A stretch of 64,000 nt of DNA from Eulemur rufifrons (Eukaryota > Chordata > Mammalia > Primates > Lemuridae), in the NCBI RefSeq assembly GCF_041146395.1, contig NC_090989.1, forward strand, positions 45,100,501-45,164,500. Reading direction: 5' to 3'. The first letter of the stretch is position 1. Every line of letters begins with the position of its first letter. Shown here in pieces: positions 1 through 13,300 of the stretch. The position numbers and the translations under genes are program-made. The notes under the pieces were generated by a model. That model did no database searches. It was not told the DNA's origin and saw only the letters and a list, made by a program, of their open reading frames with translations.

Positions 1-191
1 TTAGTTTTTCCTGCTCTAGGAAGTCAGCCATTTTTCTGAAGAGCCCTGGTTCATTCTAGTGGTGAATTGTATTAGAAACCAAGATCTGAGCACTGGTATG
101 CTCACTGGCTTTGAAATATTGTTGTATCCAGACTCTGTCGATGGATAGAGCCAGGGAATACATGTTTTCTATACATATGTACTTGCAAGTA

Positions 192-695
192 CATTAGTTA
201 TCTATTGCCATATAACAAACTATCCCAAAACTTAGTGGCTTAAAACAATAGGCATTTATTACTTCACATTTTTATCCAGAATTCAGAAGTAGGTGGTTTG
301 TCTTGATGCCTCTCATGAAGTTACAATCAAGATGTCGACCAGGACTGTGGTCTTCCTATGGCTTGACTGGGGCTGGAGGATCCACTTTCAAGGTGGCTCA
401 CTCACATGCTTAGCAACTTGGGACTGATTGTTGGCAGGAGGCTTCATTTCCTCATGTCATTGACTCTCCATGGGGCTACCTGAGTGTTCTCATAACATGG
501 TGGCTGGCTTATGGTGACAGCAAGGAGGAAGCCAGAATGTCTGTTTGACCTAGCCTCAAAATCTCACTTGGCCATTTCCATAATATCCTATTGGTTACAC
601 AGGTCAACCCTATTCAGTATGGGAGGGGACTACACAGAGGTATAAATACTTGGAAGCAAGAAAAATTTGGGACCATATTAGAGACTGTCTACTAT
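192..695 (-). mobile_element. MLT1-type LTR (ERVL-MaLR), solo
   Basis: The block starts with ATTAGTTATCTATTGCC and the CAAAACTTAGTGGCTTAAAA stretch typical of the reversed 3' end of an MLT1 LTR. It continues through GGAGGATCCACTTTC, ACCTAGCCTC and GGGAGGGGACTACACA, and ends near a GACTGTCTAC that matches the reversed LTR start. No retroviral internal sequence flanks it, so it is read as a solo LTR. The subfamily letter cannot be set by eye. Confidence 0.75.
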
Positions 696-860
696 AATAA
701 CTATATTTGTTTCTTTATCTCTATTTTTGTATCTGTCTATCTCTCAAACAATTGATAAAAACTATGAGTTCATATCAATAACTTCAAATCCAACCCAACA
801 CTACAGGATTCATTCTAGTTTTTTCTTTTTTCATGACAATGAGAAAGCTGGTTCCCATTA

Positions 861-1430
861 TTTTGAGTATCCCTTATCTAAAATGATTGGGACCAGAAGT
901 GTTTCAGATTTCAGATTTTTTTGGATTTTGGAATATTTGCATAATATTTTCTGGTTGAGCATTCCAAATCCAAAAATCCAAAATCCAAAATACTTCAATG
1001 AACATTTCCTTAGAGCATCAAAAAGTTTAGGATTTTTGGCCGGGCGCGGTGGCTCACGCCTGTAATCCTAGCACTCTGGGAGGCCGAGGCGGGTGGATTG
1101 CTCAAGGTCAGGAGTTTGAGACCAGCCTGAGCGAGACCCCGTCTCTACTAAAAATAGAAAGACATTATATGGACACCTAAAAATCTATACAGAAAAAATT
1201 AGCCGGGCATAGTGGCGCATGCCTGTAGTCCCAGCTACTCGGGAGGCTGAGGCAGTAGGATCGCTTGAGCCCAGGAGTTTGAGGTTGCTGTGAGCTAAGC
1301 TGACGCCACGGCACTCACTCTAGCCTGGGCAACAAAGTGAGACTCTGTCTCAACAAAAAAAAAAAAAAAAAAGTTTAGGATTTTTGAGCATTTTGGTTTT
1401 CCTGTTTTTAGATTTGGGATGTTCAACCTG
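861..1430. mobile_element. Tigger-type non-autonomous DNA transposon (MER44/Tigger7-like), split by an Alu
   Basis: The left end TTGAGTATCCCTTATCTAAA and right end GGGATGTTCAACCTG are imperfect inverted copies of each other. The inside is built of ATTTCAGATTTTTTTGGATTT-like motifs on one side and ATCCAAAAATCCAAAATCC on the other, as in the MER44/Tigger7 group of pogo-like elements. A TA precedes the left end at 859-860. It encodes no protein. An Alu sits in the right half. The family name is recalled rather than aligned. Confidence 0.6.
1039..1372 (+). mobile_element. Lemur-type Alu (AluL-like)
   Basis: A dimeric SINE beginning GGCCGGGCGCGGTGGCTCAC and ending in an A tail. The middle carries the lemur-type insertion (AGAAAGACATTATATGGACA then CTATACAGAAAAAATT) before GCCGGGCATAGTGG. 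An 18-bp target-site duplication AAAAAGTTTAGGATTTTT lies directly on both sides (1021-1038 and 1368-1385, overlapping the tail), which points to a fairly young insertion into the Tigger-like element. Confidence 0.95.
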
Positions 1431-4272
<2,842 letters not shown>

Positions 4273-4487
4273 AAGATTCAATCTTTCTCTAACTCTTAGT
4301 TTATGTGGTATAGGTGAGGCTGACTCTGCCTCTCCTGGACTGTGTGATCCAAGCTTGGCCAATCAGCACATCCTATCCCCTGGTCACAGTGATTGGTTCA
4401 GGGGCCATCACATGACCTGATTCAGGCCAATGACAATTAGTTCTCGGATTTACCTGTATACATTGGTAATAAGAATCTTTTTCACTG

Positions 4488-4535
4488 GGTGTAAGATGAG
4501 GGAGGCCTTTTTTAGGTGTAAGATGAGGGAGGCCT
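4488..4535. repeat. Perfect 21-bp direct tandem repeat, period 27
   Basis: GGTGTAAGATGAGGGAGGCC plus one T occurs at 4488-4508 and again at 4515-4535 with no mismatch, separated by TTTTTA. Perfect identity suggests a recent slippage or repair duplication. Confidence 0.9.
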
Positions 4536-4793
4536 GTAGGTTCTGAGAACTACTACACAGCGAGAAACAGCCTATGGCAGCAAAGAAGACGGTGCTTTTG
4601 ACGAGAGGAAAAAGACTGAATGGTCAGGGTCATATTTGACTTCTTTAACAGAACAATTATTTTCTTTTTAAGGATGAAATTGGCTTTTTTAATATCAAGG
4701 TTTCTGATTAAAGAATTAGAAGAGGGCAAATGTGGGCTATATAGAAAGTCAGTATTGATTGTAAAGGAACAAGTAGTCAATTCATACTGAAGG

Positions 4794-5025
4794 TTTTTTT
4801 TTAATATTTAAGTATATTATGAGGGTACAAACATTTTGGTTACATGTTATTACTGTGGCTCACCCAAGTGAGGATTGGAGGCATGCCCTTTCTCCCATAC
4901 AATGCTCACTGCGTCCATTAGTTGTGAGTTTACCCACCCCCATCCCCCCACCCCCAATGAATATTACTACCGTATGAGCAACTTAGTGTTGATCAGTCAG
5001 TGCCAATTTGATGGCGAACACTTTT
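4794..5025 (-). mobile_element. 5'-truncated lemur L1, 3' end only
   Basis: A T tract leads into GAGGGTACAAACATTTTGGTTACA, the reversed 3' end of the lemur L1 tail seen repeatedly in this window. CACCCCCATCCCCCCACCCC and GTTGATCAGTCAGTGCCAA follow. It contains no ORF2 catalytic part. The 5' limit near 5025 is approximate. Confidence 0.8.
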
Positions 5026-5069
5026 TTGCCTTAACCTATGCAGATTTAAAAAATTTATTTAACTAAAAC

Positions 5070-5315
5070 ATTTTTAATACTTATTATGTACTAGCCACTG
5101 TTTTAAACACTTTAGCAATAGCAACTCAATCTTCATAATAATCCCATGCTATAAGAATTACTGATGTCTTCATTTTACCATGGAGGAAGATGAGGCACAG
5201 AGAGGTTATATAACTTGCCCAAGGTCACACAGATAGCAGTGGGCAGACCTAAGAATTGGATCTGTCAGCCTGACTTCAGATCTATATCAACCACTCTGCT
5301 GTGCTACCTATTGTC
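5070..5315 (-). mobile_element. MIR SINE
   Basis: Reversed MIR: TTATTATGTACTAGCCACTG, then a CATTTTACCATGGAGGAAGA-like core, then GAGGCACAGAGAGGTTATAT and CTTGCCCAAGGTCACACAG. A long and clear copy. Confidence 0.85.
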
Positions 5316-5337
5316 ATACAGCTTATTAGTTAAAAAA

Positions 5338-5377
5338 CAAACGAACAACAAAACAAAACAAAACAAAAAACCCAAAA
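5338..5377. repeat. A-rich simple repeat (AAAAC)n
   Basis: CAAAACAAAACAAAACAAAA lies within a 40-bp A/C-rich tract between two MIR copies. It may be remnant tail sequence. Confidence 0.8.
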
Positions 5378-5808
5378 ATAACTCTGACAGGCAATATGTC
5401 CTTGTGGTGAAAAGTGAGTTCTGCGTTCAGACAGCCTGGGTTTGAATTCCGGCTGTGTAGGTAAATTACTTTACCTCAGTGTGTCTCTGTTTCCTCATAT
5501 GTAAAATAGAGCCAATAGTAATACCTACCACCTCAGTCCGTTTGTGCTGTTATAACAGAATACCACAGGCTGGGTAATTTATAAGAAAAAAAGTTTATTT
5601 CTTACAGTTCTGGATGCTGAGAAGTTCAAGATCAAAGTGCTGGGCCTTGGTGAGGGTCTTCTTGATGTGTCCTCACCTGGTGGAAGGTGGAAGGACATGA
5701 GAGAAAGGAACTGCCTTCGTCAAGCCGTTTTATAAGGGCATCTAATCCTATTCACAAGGGAGGACCCCTCATGGGCTAGTTACCTCGTAAGGGCCCCACC
5801 TCCTGATA

Positions 5809-7083
5809 TTAGATTGGTGCAAAAGTAACTGTGGTTTCAGACCATCAATTTTAAATCATTATAACTAGGATCAAACACATCTTTATTAATCAAGATAATA
5901 ACCATTATAATCAACACATTTTTGCCAATGAGAAATACATTTGTTTATTTCTGTAGTGTAAAAATCTATGCTTTGGGATTTGACGAATTCTTGGAAAGCA
6001 TTTTCTGTATCTTGCTGGTTGTGGAAGTGTTTTCCTTGCAAAAAGCTGTTGAGATGCTTGAAGAAGTGGTAGTCAGTTGACGAGAGGTCAGGTGAACATG
6101 GCGGATGAAGCAAAACTTCGTAGCCCAATTCGTTCAACTTTTGAAGCGTTTGTGCAACATGAAGTTGGGCATTGTCCTGAAGAAGAACTGGGCCCTTTCC
6201 ATTGATCAATGCTGGCTGCAGGCATTGCAGTTTTCAGCGCATCTCATTGATATGCTGAGTACACTTCTCAGATGTAATGGTTTCCCTGGGATTCAGAAAG
6301 CTGTAGTGGATCAGACCCAAACAGTGACCATGATCTTTTTTTGGTGCAAGTTTGGCTTTGGGATATGCTTTGGAGCTTCTTCTCGGTCCAGCCACTGAGC
6401 TGGTCATTCCCGGTTGGCATATAAAATGGACTTTTTGTCACATGTCACAATTCGATCGAGAAATGGTTTGTTGTTGTTGTGTACAATAAGAGAAGACAAC
6501 ACTTCAAAACGACAATTTTTTTTTATTTTTGTTCAGCTCATGAGACACCCACTTATCGAGCTTTTTCATCTTTCCAATTTGCTTCAAGTGCTGAACAACC
6601 ATAGAATAGTCACATTGAGTTCTTCAGCAGCTCCTCCTGTAGTTCTAAGAGGATCAGCTTCAATGATTGCTCTCAATTGGTTGTTGTCAATTTCTATTGT
6701 CAATTTCCAATGGCCAGCCACTGCATTCCTCGTCTTCAAGGCTCTTATCTCCTTTGCAAAACTTTTTGAACCACCACTGCATTGTATGTTTGTTAGCAGT
6801 TCCTTGGCCAAATGCATTGTTGATGTTGCCAGTTGTCAGCGCTGCTTTTGAACTTGAATAAGAAAATCGCTCCAGTTTTTTTTTGTCTAACATCATTTCC
6901 ATAGTCTAAAACAAATGTAAAATAAACAGCAAGTAATAAGTCATTAGCAAAAAAAAAGAGAGAGAGAGAAATGCACATTAAAAAGATATATAACATAGCC
7001 ACATTTATTTAAGAATGTATTCCAATATCAAATGGCAAATTTCCACGATGCTAAAATCTGCAATTACTTTTGCATCAACCTAA
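5809..7083 (-). mobile_element. Full-length Hsmar1-like mariner
   Basis: The element is 1275 bp, close to the roughly 1.29 kb of Hsmar1. Its terminal inverted repeats are TTAGATTGGTGCAAAAGTAA at the left and, read on the other strand from the right, TTAGGTTGATGCAAAAGTAA. They are flanked by the TA duplication expected of Tc1/mariner elements (5807-5808 and 7084-7085). A transposase relic runs right to left inside. Removing the element restores a continuous MaLR LTR. Assignment to Hsmar1 rather than a sister mariner rests on recalled similarity. Confidence 0.9.
5886..6902 (-). pseudogene. Hsmar1-like mariner transposase, broken
   Basis: This is the relic of a cut-and-paste transposase of about 340 residues that binds the mariner ends and moves the element at TA sites. 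Transcription would run from 6902 down to 5886. The N-terminal part shows MEMMLDKK and NINNAFGQGTANKHTMQWWF (helix-turn-helix region). A second piece in another frame (6584-6817) has QLRAIIEADPL and AAEELNV. The C-terminal piece (5886-6209) has LLQDNAQ, HPPCSPDLSSTDYHFF and WQKCVDYNGYYLD. The first catalytic Asp is visible in a VTCD motif near 6440, the second in QDNA and the third in STDYHFF with the 34-residue spacing of the DD34D class. At least two frameshifts and internal stops make it inactive. It resembles the transposase half of SETMAR, but no SET domain is nearby. Confidence 0.88.
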
Positions 7084-7220
7084 TATTGTCACATTGGCAA
7101 CATCTGAATTTGGAAGGGACACGTTTAAACTGTAGCATTTACCTTTCCAGGTTATTGTGAAGATTTAAAGTGGCAGTGCCTATATAGCATGTAGCAGAGT
7201 ACACTATATTAATAAATCTC

Positions 7221-8012
7221 TCCTTTTTAGTTATACCATTCTTATGCATGATGTTTTCTTTCTTTTCCATTTATATTCTTTCTTTCAATACATATGAATA
7301 TTCTGCTCTCATTAAAACATGCTTTTATTATATTCTCAAAAGTCCATTTTTTTAAATAAGTCCAATCTTTTAATCACCTCTGATCTTGTCCTAATTAGTT
7401 TTCTCAGTTCTTTTGGAATAATGAAGAAAAAAGGGGGCATACGGAAAAAGTCAAGTCCTGGACTCTACCTTTTATCTCTTTCTTTAGGGAATCAAAAAGA
7501 TACTCAGCCATTTCCTGCAGAAGTTGAGAGATATTGGTGTCATTTGTTTGTTCAGCACTTTAAACCATTTGCTTTGGAGAAGGACTATCAACTCTTTGTT
7601 AGGGCGTTTCCTCTGGCCCCCATAATTACGTACGGGAAGCCAGTGTACATGTTAGTTCAGTTTTCAAGGTAAAGGCCAAAGACCAATCACTAGATGAATT
7701 AAAAAATTTTGCTACTATAAGTGACCAATATGAGGCATTTAAATATATATAATGATATAATACTGTTTGAAAATCTATGCAGAGCCAAAGCATCATAGAT
7801 TGTGGTTGGTTGTTCCTGTGATTTATAGGTCAGAGGCAGCCGCAGCTAAGTGCTTCAGAATAGTCCCCCAAATTGTCCCCAGTGATGGATACTTTGCGCT
7901 CCCTTTGCACTTTGTACTCCCTCCTCCACATCTGAGACAAATGTATGATCTACTCCAGAAGGGAACATTGTGCCAATTATAAGCAGTCAAATGACTGTTG
8001 CACTATACCCAT
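7221..8012. other. Non-repetitive stretch, no gene supported
   Basis: Frames of 117 codons (7319-7672) and 71 codons (7767-7982) occur here, but neither has a recognisable domain, a splice context or a transposon match. I treat them as chance frames. Confidence 0.5.
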
Positions 8013-8382
8013 TGTCTTAGCCTGGGCTGCCATAACAAAATACCATAGACTGGGTGGCTTAAACAACAGAAATTTATTTCTCATAGTCCTGGAGGCTGGA
8101 AGTCTGAGATCAGGGTGCCAGAAAGATCAGGTTCTGGTGAGGCCCACTTCCTGGCTTGCGGGTAGCTGCCATCTCCCTGTGTTCTCACATGACAGAGATA
8201 GACTAAGCTCTGGTCTATTTCTCTTCTTATAAAGACACAAATCCCCTCATGGAGGGCTCACCTTCATGACCTCATCTAAACTCAATTACCTCCCAAAGGC
8301 CTCACCCACAAATATCATCACATTGGGGGTTAGGAGTTCAATATATGAATTTTAGGGGAACACAAACATTCAGTTTATAACA
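8013..8382 (-). mobile_element. MaLR (MST-like) solo LTR
   Basis: A complete 370-bp reversed LTR. It begins TGTCTTAGCCTGGGCTGCC, continues TACCATAGACTGGGTGGC and AGTCCTGGAGGCTGGAAGTC, and ends CACAAACATTCAGTTTATAACA. The terminal TG and CA are intact, with a near 5-bp duplication (CCCAT left, CTCAT right). Confidence 0.88.
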
Positions 8383-10094
8383 CTCATCTTTCTCCTGTTA
8401 GGACTTCCTATACAACTCAGCTATGGAGGTCAATTTAAATTTAATTATTATATCAAAAGTATCAAATGTAATATCTACCATAATTGCATGTGAACTTTAT
8501 AGTTTACCTCCTCTGGAATTTAAATCAAAGTCATTACTGAAATTACTCAGTTCTGACATTTTGTGACTCAATTAGATTTTGAAGTTAAATTGAAGGAAGA
8601 AGTTGGCCTAATATTTTTTTGTCCTTAAATATTAAATTTAATCTCTTGTATTTTCTCATGTGGAGAAGAAAATATTTTCACTTGGAATGTTTCATCTCAC
8701 TGCTAACAAGAAATGTTATGAAACGAACATCACCCTTTCCTCTGAGGAATTCTCTGGCCATTGCTGGAGGCAGGATGTGGTGTTAGATGGACAAACATGA
8801 CCCCGTGATCCCTCTGCTAATGTGAACCTTTATGGAAGATTAAACAGATTTTCCAAACAACTGGTTTAAGGTTTGAGAGCATTGAGGTAGATCAAATGGA
8901 GACACCGCCCTGCCTCACCTTGGCACCAAACCGTCTTTGAAGACAGCAGTCATTTTCCTCTTAGCAAGTGAAAATGCTCTTAAAACAACTCATTGCATAG
9001 TTTCTCAGAAATAATTTTGAAACACTGATGACAATGTTGTTAATTATTTTGGTAAGATAACAATTTCCTCTGATTTTCCCAAGTTTGAGAGGACTTTTCA
9101 AAGTCTTCATGTTTTTTGTGGACCATGAGCTGGCATAGGTTGGGGCGTTGTCTTGGAAATGAAGTTTTAATGGTCATGAACCAGACATTTGGATCTCCAG
9201 ATTCCTTGATGAATTGAACCATAAATGAATTAAAGTTAAGGAACTCTCCAAACTGTGATTTGCTTAAGCCTGTTAGGTTGTTTAACTCTATGGGAAATGA
9301 GACGAAGCAGGAGTTTAAGATGAAAACACTCAATATGAAGTAACATGGTGATTGACCTAATGTTTAAATAAGAAGGAAACATACAGGGCTGGGATAGTTG
9401 TTCAACTTAAACAAAAACCAAAGACACAAATTTAAACAAACAAACAAACCTTAATTTATTAAAGACAATGAAAATCTTTGAATTGCCTTAATTATTCTGT
9501 TTGGATCAATAAAATTTATTTTTCTTATCTCTCTCTCTCTCTCTCTCTCTTTTCTTTTGCATTTGACAGGTTACTTCACAGAGCTTTGATATAATTTGGA
9601 TAGTCACAGACTATATGGGTAATGGAGTGAGTCTATGGTAAGATTTGAATCACTCTTTATAAAAACAAGTGATTCATGTACCACCAGAATAATTGATAAG
9701 CAGAAGACATCTAGTAGTACATATTATACTCACCAAAATGATAGCTAGGCAAACACAGCACTCAGAAATCCTACCCAAAGTGATGCAGTGTTATGCCAAG
9801 TCAATATGTCAGGGCTACGGTGAAGCCAGGGAGGAATGATGTTTGCAGATCCAAGAAGAGAGGCAAATTGTATCATTGTCAAAAATTTGTCAGTAGGATA
9901 GTCAGAGGGGCAGAATCCTGGTCTGGGAAGTAAATTTCCAGGTATGAGAAAGAGCCTCAAGTCTCAGAAGGGCCAGATTACTGAGCAGGTAATAAAAGCA
10001 AGAACTTAAACACAGGGATCAGAACATGGATTGAGTTACCAAATGGGTGGTACCTGGGTTTTACCAACAAGGCGGAAGTGACTCCATTCCACCA
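8383..10094. other. Non-repetitive stretch with two simple repeats
   Basis: No gene or interspersed repeat recognised. It contains an (AAAC)n run near 9433-9449 and a (CT)n run at about 9527-9551. The frames at 9040-9333 and 9745-9960 on the reverse strand have no family features. Confidence 0.5.
9527..9551. repeat. (CT)n microsatellite
   Basis: About a dozen CT units followed by a short T-rich tract and TTTGCATTTGACAG. A likely length-polymorphic locus. Confidence 0.9.
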
Positions 10095-10310
10095 GTCAGT
10101 CATTCAGCCATTGACTAGTAGTCAGTCATTGACTACTATGTGTGCCACCAATATACTAAGTCATGGGGTACAAAGGTCAATAAGATATGTTCACTGTCCC
10201 TTAATTTCTCACAGTAGAGACTGAGACACTAGTTTAAGACCTAACTAGGAGCAGGTGTCACAGGGTGATGAATGCTAGAATAGAGAACTGGCATTATCTA
10301 CAGCTTTTCT
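10095..10310 (-). mobile_element. L2 fragment
   Basis: A diverged reversed L2 3' end: GTCAGTCATTCAGCCATTGA, TACTATGTGTGCC, GGGGTACAAAGGTCAATAAG and GGTGATGAATGCTAGAATAG follow the order of the L2 consensus. A 9-bp stem (TAGTAGTCA/TGACTACTA, 10116-10138) lies inside. Confidence 0.6.
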
Positions 10311-11885
10311 GCTAAATGTCAGGATTGGTCTTAGAGATGAGGGGTTAGGGGTAGAGTTTGCAGATAAGGATCAAGTAATTATATCTATGAGGAAAAAAGG
10401 TTGTAGAGGTCAGGAAGTGTCAGGGCCTGCCTCTCCTTAAATAGTGTATGTAGGAGCTATATATAGTTGGCATTTTTAGTCTTGGCTAATATTTCCCTGC
10501 TCTGGATCCTGTCATAGTTTGAAAAGAGCAGATGAACAAATGAGTCGGAGTTCTGTACTCTCATCAACATTGGGCTTCACACATTTTAGTTAATCTCAAC
10601 ATCAAAGAATTTCATAGAGGAAAATACATAGCAAGTAAAACAATCCTTTTGCCATTGAGGGGAAGCCGTACGAGGAAAGACAGACATGGTAAACTACGTT
10701 TTTCTTCTATTTGCTCATTTCTTTAGAAAGGAAAATCTTGATGATTAATTTACCTTCTAAGTGATTCTTTAGTTATTAGTACCTATGTGTGATTTCTGTG
10801 TGTCTTTCTCTATGATACTTTGTTGATATCTATTGTTTGTACTAGTTGTAAGGATGCAACCAAAACAAATTTGTCAATTCACACGCCAAAGGATAGAGTA
10901 ATGAAACAATGTAACAAATATAAGCAGATTTCTTTATTCCAGTCTGTCAAATATTGAGTTTAGGCCATTGTTAAGGAATCTGTTAGGTAGCATGGGGGTG
11001 GCAGTGATCAACCCTGGCCTAGGAATCAGGAAATTGGGTTTCAATGTTACCTTCTCCTTCCTTGGTGTCTGACCTTGGCCAAATACCTTAATGGTTATCT
11101 ACTAGTTTTTTCCTCCGGTCATGAAGATGTTATCAACTTTTACATGGAATGATAATGAGATAAATACAAATGCTTCTGGTGGGAATCTACAGCCTTCTTC
11201 GAAGGCTCTTTCACTTTTCCTCCCAGCCTCATTCCCATGCGATCCTTCCAGGTCTCCTCACCTTCAGCAAAATGAAATAAGTTTTGACTTCGGACACACT
11301 TGTTCAGAACTTTTTCCTTCTATCTCCATTCAGGAACACTTTTGTTACCTCCTACTATCTAGAATGTATGAGGACACAAAGCAATGCTTCTAATTTGCTT
11401 TCTTAATGAGTCTGGCCCAAGGAGAAGACCTGGTTGCCTTTTTTCTGGTGGATTTGTCTTTGGGCTTTAGCCAAAATTCAACAGGATGTGAATTTTTCTC
11501 TCTTTTCTCCTCATAGTTTGGAATGATCAGAGAGAAGTTGGTCTAATAGGATACTTTACAGTCAGCAACTTATTTGCAGGGCTTCCATGCTAAAATCTGT
11601 GCTTTTGTTAGACATAGATAAAGCAAATTTTAAATTTCTAGAATGATTTCACATTATTACAAATTACTAAGACACTAATGCACTATTCTCCATCAAATTT
11701 CCTCCATGGCATACTACTCTAATTATATACATTGATTATCCTATTCTGTATGCTTCTTAAATAGTAATCTTTTTTTTTTTTTTTGAGAATATGCTTCTAT
11801 TATCTTTAATTGTCAATAAATATTGTTACTAAAAACAAAGCTAAAAATTGTTTATTAAGAGTCACTTTTTTAGTGAAATGTCTTC
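10311..11885. other. Mostly non-repetitive stretch with a MIR-like fragment
   Basis: No gene found. A weak MIR-like segment lies at about 10985-11100 (CCTAGGAATCAGGAAATTGGG, then GACCTTGGCCAAATACCTTA). The 90-codon frame at 11121-11393 has no recognisable feature. A T tract of about 16 bases lies near 11769. Confidence 0.45.
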
Positions 11886-13300
11886 TTTTTATTTTTTTAA
11901 TTTCAGAATATTTTGGGGGTACAAACATTTTGGTTACATAAATTGCTTTTGTACTCTTTGAGTCAAAGTTATATAAGTGTGCCCATCTCCCAGATGGTGT
12001 GCATTGTATCCATTAGGTGTGAATTTACCCATCCCCTTCTCCCCCCTCCCACCTGCTTAATTTCCAATGAATGTTATTTCCATATGTGAACATAAGTGTT
12101 GATCAATTAGTTCCAATTTAATGGTGAGTACATGTGGTGTTTGTTTTTCCATTCTTGTGATACTTCACTTCGAAGAATGGGCTCCAGTTCCATCCAGGTT
12201 AACACACGAGGTATTAGTTCACCATTTTTTATGGCTGAGTAGTACTCCATGGTATACATATACCACATATTATTAATCCACTTATGTATTGATGGGCACT
12301 TGGGTTGTTTCCACATCTTTGCAATTATGAATTCTGCTGCTATAAACATTTGAGCACAGGTATAATTTTTATAGAGTGTCTTTTTTTCCTCTGGGTAAAT
12401 ACCCAGTAGTGGGATTGCTGGATCAAAATGGTAGTTCTACTTTTAGTTCTTTGAGATATCTCCATACTACTTTCCATAGAGGTTGTACTAGTTTGCAGTC
12501 TCACCAACAGCATAGGAGTGTTCCTGTCTCTCCACATCCATGCCAGCATTTGTTGTTTTGGGACTTTTTTTATAAAAGCCATTCTCAGTGGAGTTAAATG
12601 ATATCTCACTGTGGTTTTGATTTGCATTTCCCTGATGATTAGAGATGTTGAGCACTCTTTTCATATGTTTGTTGGCCATTAGTCTATCTTCTTTTGAAAA
12701 GTTTCTGTTCATGTCCTTTGCCCATTTTTTAATTGGGTTGTTTGACTTTTTTCTTGCTGATTTGCTTGAGTTCTTTATAGATTCTAGTTATCAGCCCTTT
12801 ATTGGATATAGCATGCAAATATTTCCTCCCATTCTGTAGGTTGTCTATTCACTCTAATGATTGTTTCCTTTGCTGTGCAGAAGCTTTTAAATTTGGTTAG
12901 GTCCCATTTATTTATTTTTGTTGTTGCCGTGATTGCGTTTGGGGTCGTCTTCATCAATTCTTCGCCCAGGCTGATGTCTACAAGAGTTTTTCCAACATTT
13001 TCTTCTAGAATTCTTATAGTTTCATGCCTTAGGTTTAAGTCTGTTATCTATTGTGAGTTGATTTTTGTGAGAGGTGAGAGGTACGCTACAGATCCTATTT
13101 CAGTCTTTTACATGTGGCTATCCAATTTTCCCAGCATCATGTATTGAATAGAGATTCTTTTCCGCAATGTATGTTTTTGTCTGCTTTGTCAAAGATCAGA
13201 TGGAAATATGAGGATGATTTTATATCTGTGTTCTCAGTCCTATTCCATTGGTCTATGTCTCTGTTCTTATGACAGTACTATGCTGTTTTGGTTACAATTA
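11886..13300 (-). mobile_element. 5'-truncated lemur L1 (ORF2 end plus 3' UTR)
   Basis: Read on the minus strand, this covers the last third of L1 ORF2 and the 3' UTR. The 3' end is marked by GGGGGTACAAACATTTTGGT at 11915-11935, the same tail as other young L1 pieces here. Reverse-strand frames carry typical L1 ORF2 C-terminal residues, such as YTMEYYSAIKNGE (within 12107-12349) and [16 protein letters not shown] (within 12488-12712), but in different frames, so the coding sequence is broken. The truncation point is near 13300. No clear target-site duplication was found. Confidence 0.9.

Larger units (their letters stand above)
5530..7137 (-). mobile_element. MaLR (MST/MLT1-like) LTR, split by a mariner
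   Basis: The left piece (to 5808) reads CTCAGTCCGTTTGTGCTG, ATAACAGAATACCACAGGCT and CTTACAGTTCTGGATGCTG, then GGGCCCCACCTCCTGATA. The right piece (7084-7137) resumes TATTGTCACATTGGCAACAT and ends GTTTAAACTGTAGCA. Both match a reversed MST/MLT1-type LTR and become continuous when the mariner and one TA are removed. It is a solo LTR. Confidence 0.8.
5395..7220 (+). mobile_element. MIR SINE split by a MaLR LTR
   Basis: The left part (5395-5529) holds the sense MIR core: CAGCCTGGGTTTGAATTCC, TGTTTCCTCATATGTAAAAT and AGTAATACCTACC. The right part (about 7138-7220) resumes with GGTTATTGTGAAGATTTAAA and GTGCCTATATAGCATGTAG, the expected MIR 3' half. The two parts join once the LTR between them is removed, so the LTR landed in an existing MIR. 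Confidence 0.75.

Noticed and set aside
727..1065. 112-codon forward frame
   Set aside because: It runs through unique sequence into the Tigger-like element and the start of an Alu, so it is a chance frame.
6414..6851. 145-codon forward frame
   Set aside because: It is antisense to the mariner transposase relic and reflects its base composition, not a gene.
5809..7083. A SETMAR-like host fusion gene
   Set aside because: The transposase resembles the SETMAR transposase half, but no SET-domain sequence is adjacent and the frame is broken.
7319..7672. 117-codon forward frame between two MaLR LTRs
   Set aside because: No recognisable family, no splice or promoter context, and composition like the surrounding non-coding sequence.
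10116..10138. A 9-bp hairpin as a regulatory RNA
   Set aside because: Short, inside a decayed L2, and easily explained by a local duplication of GTCAGTCATT-like words.
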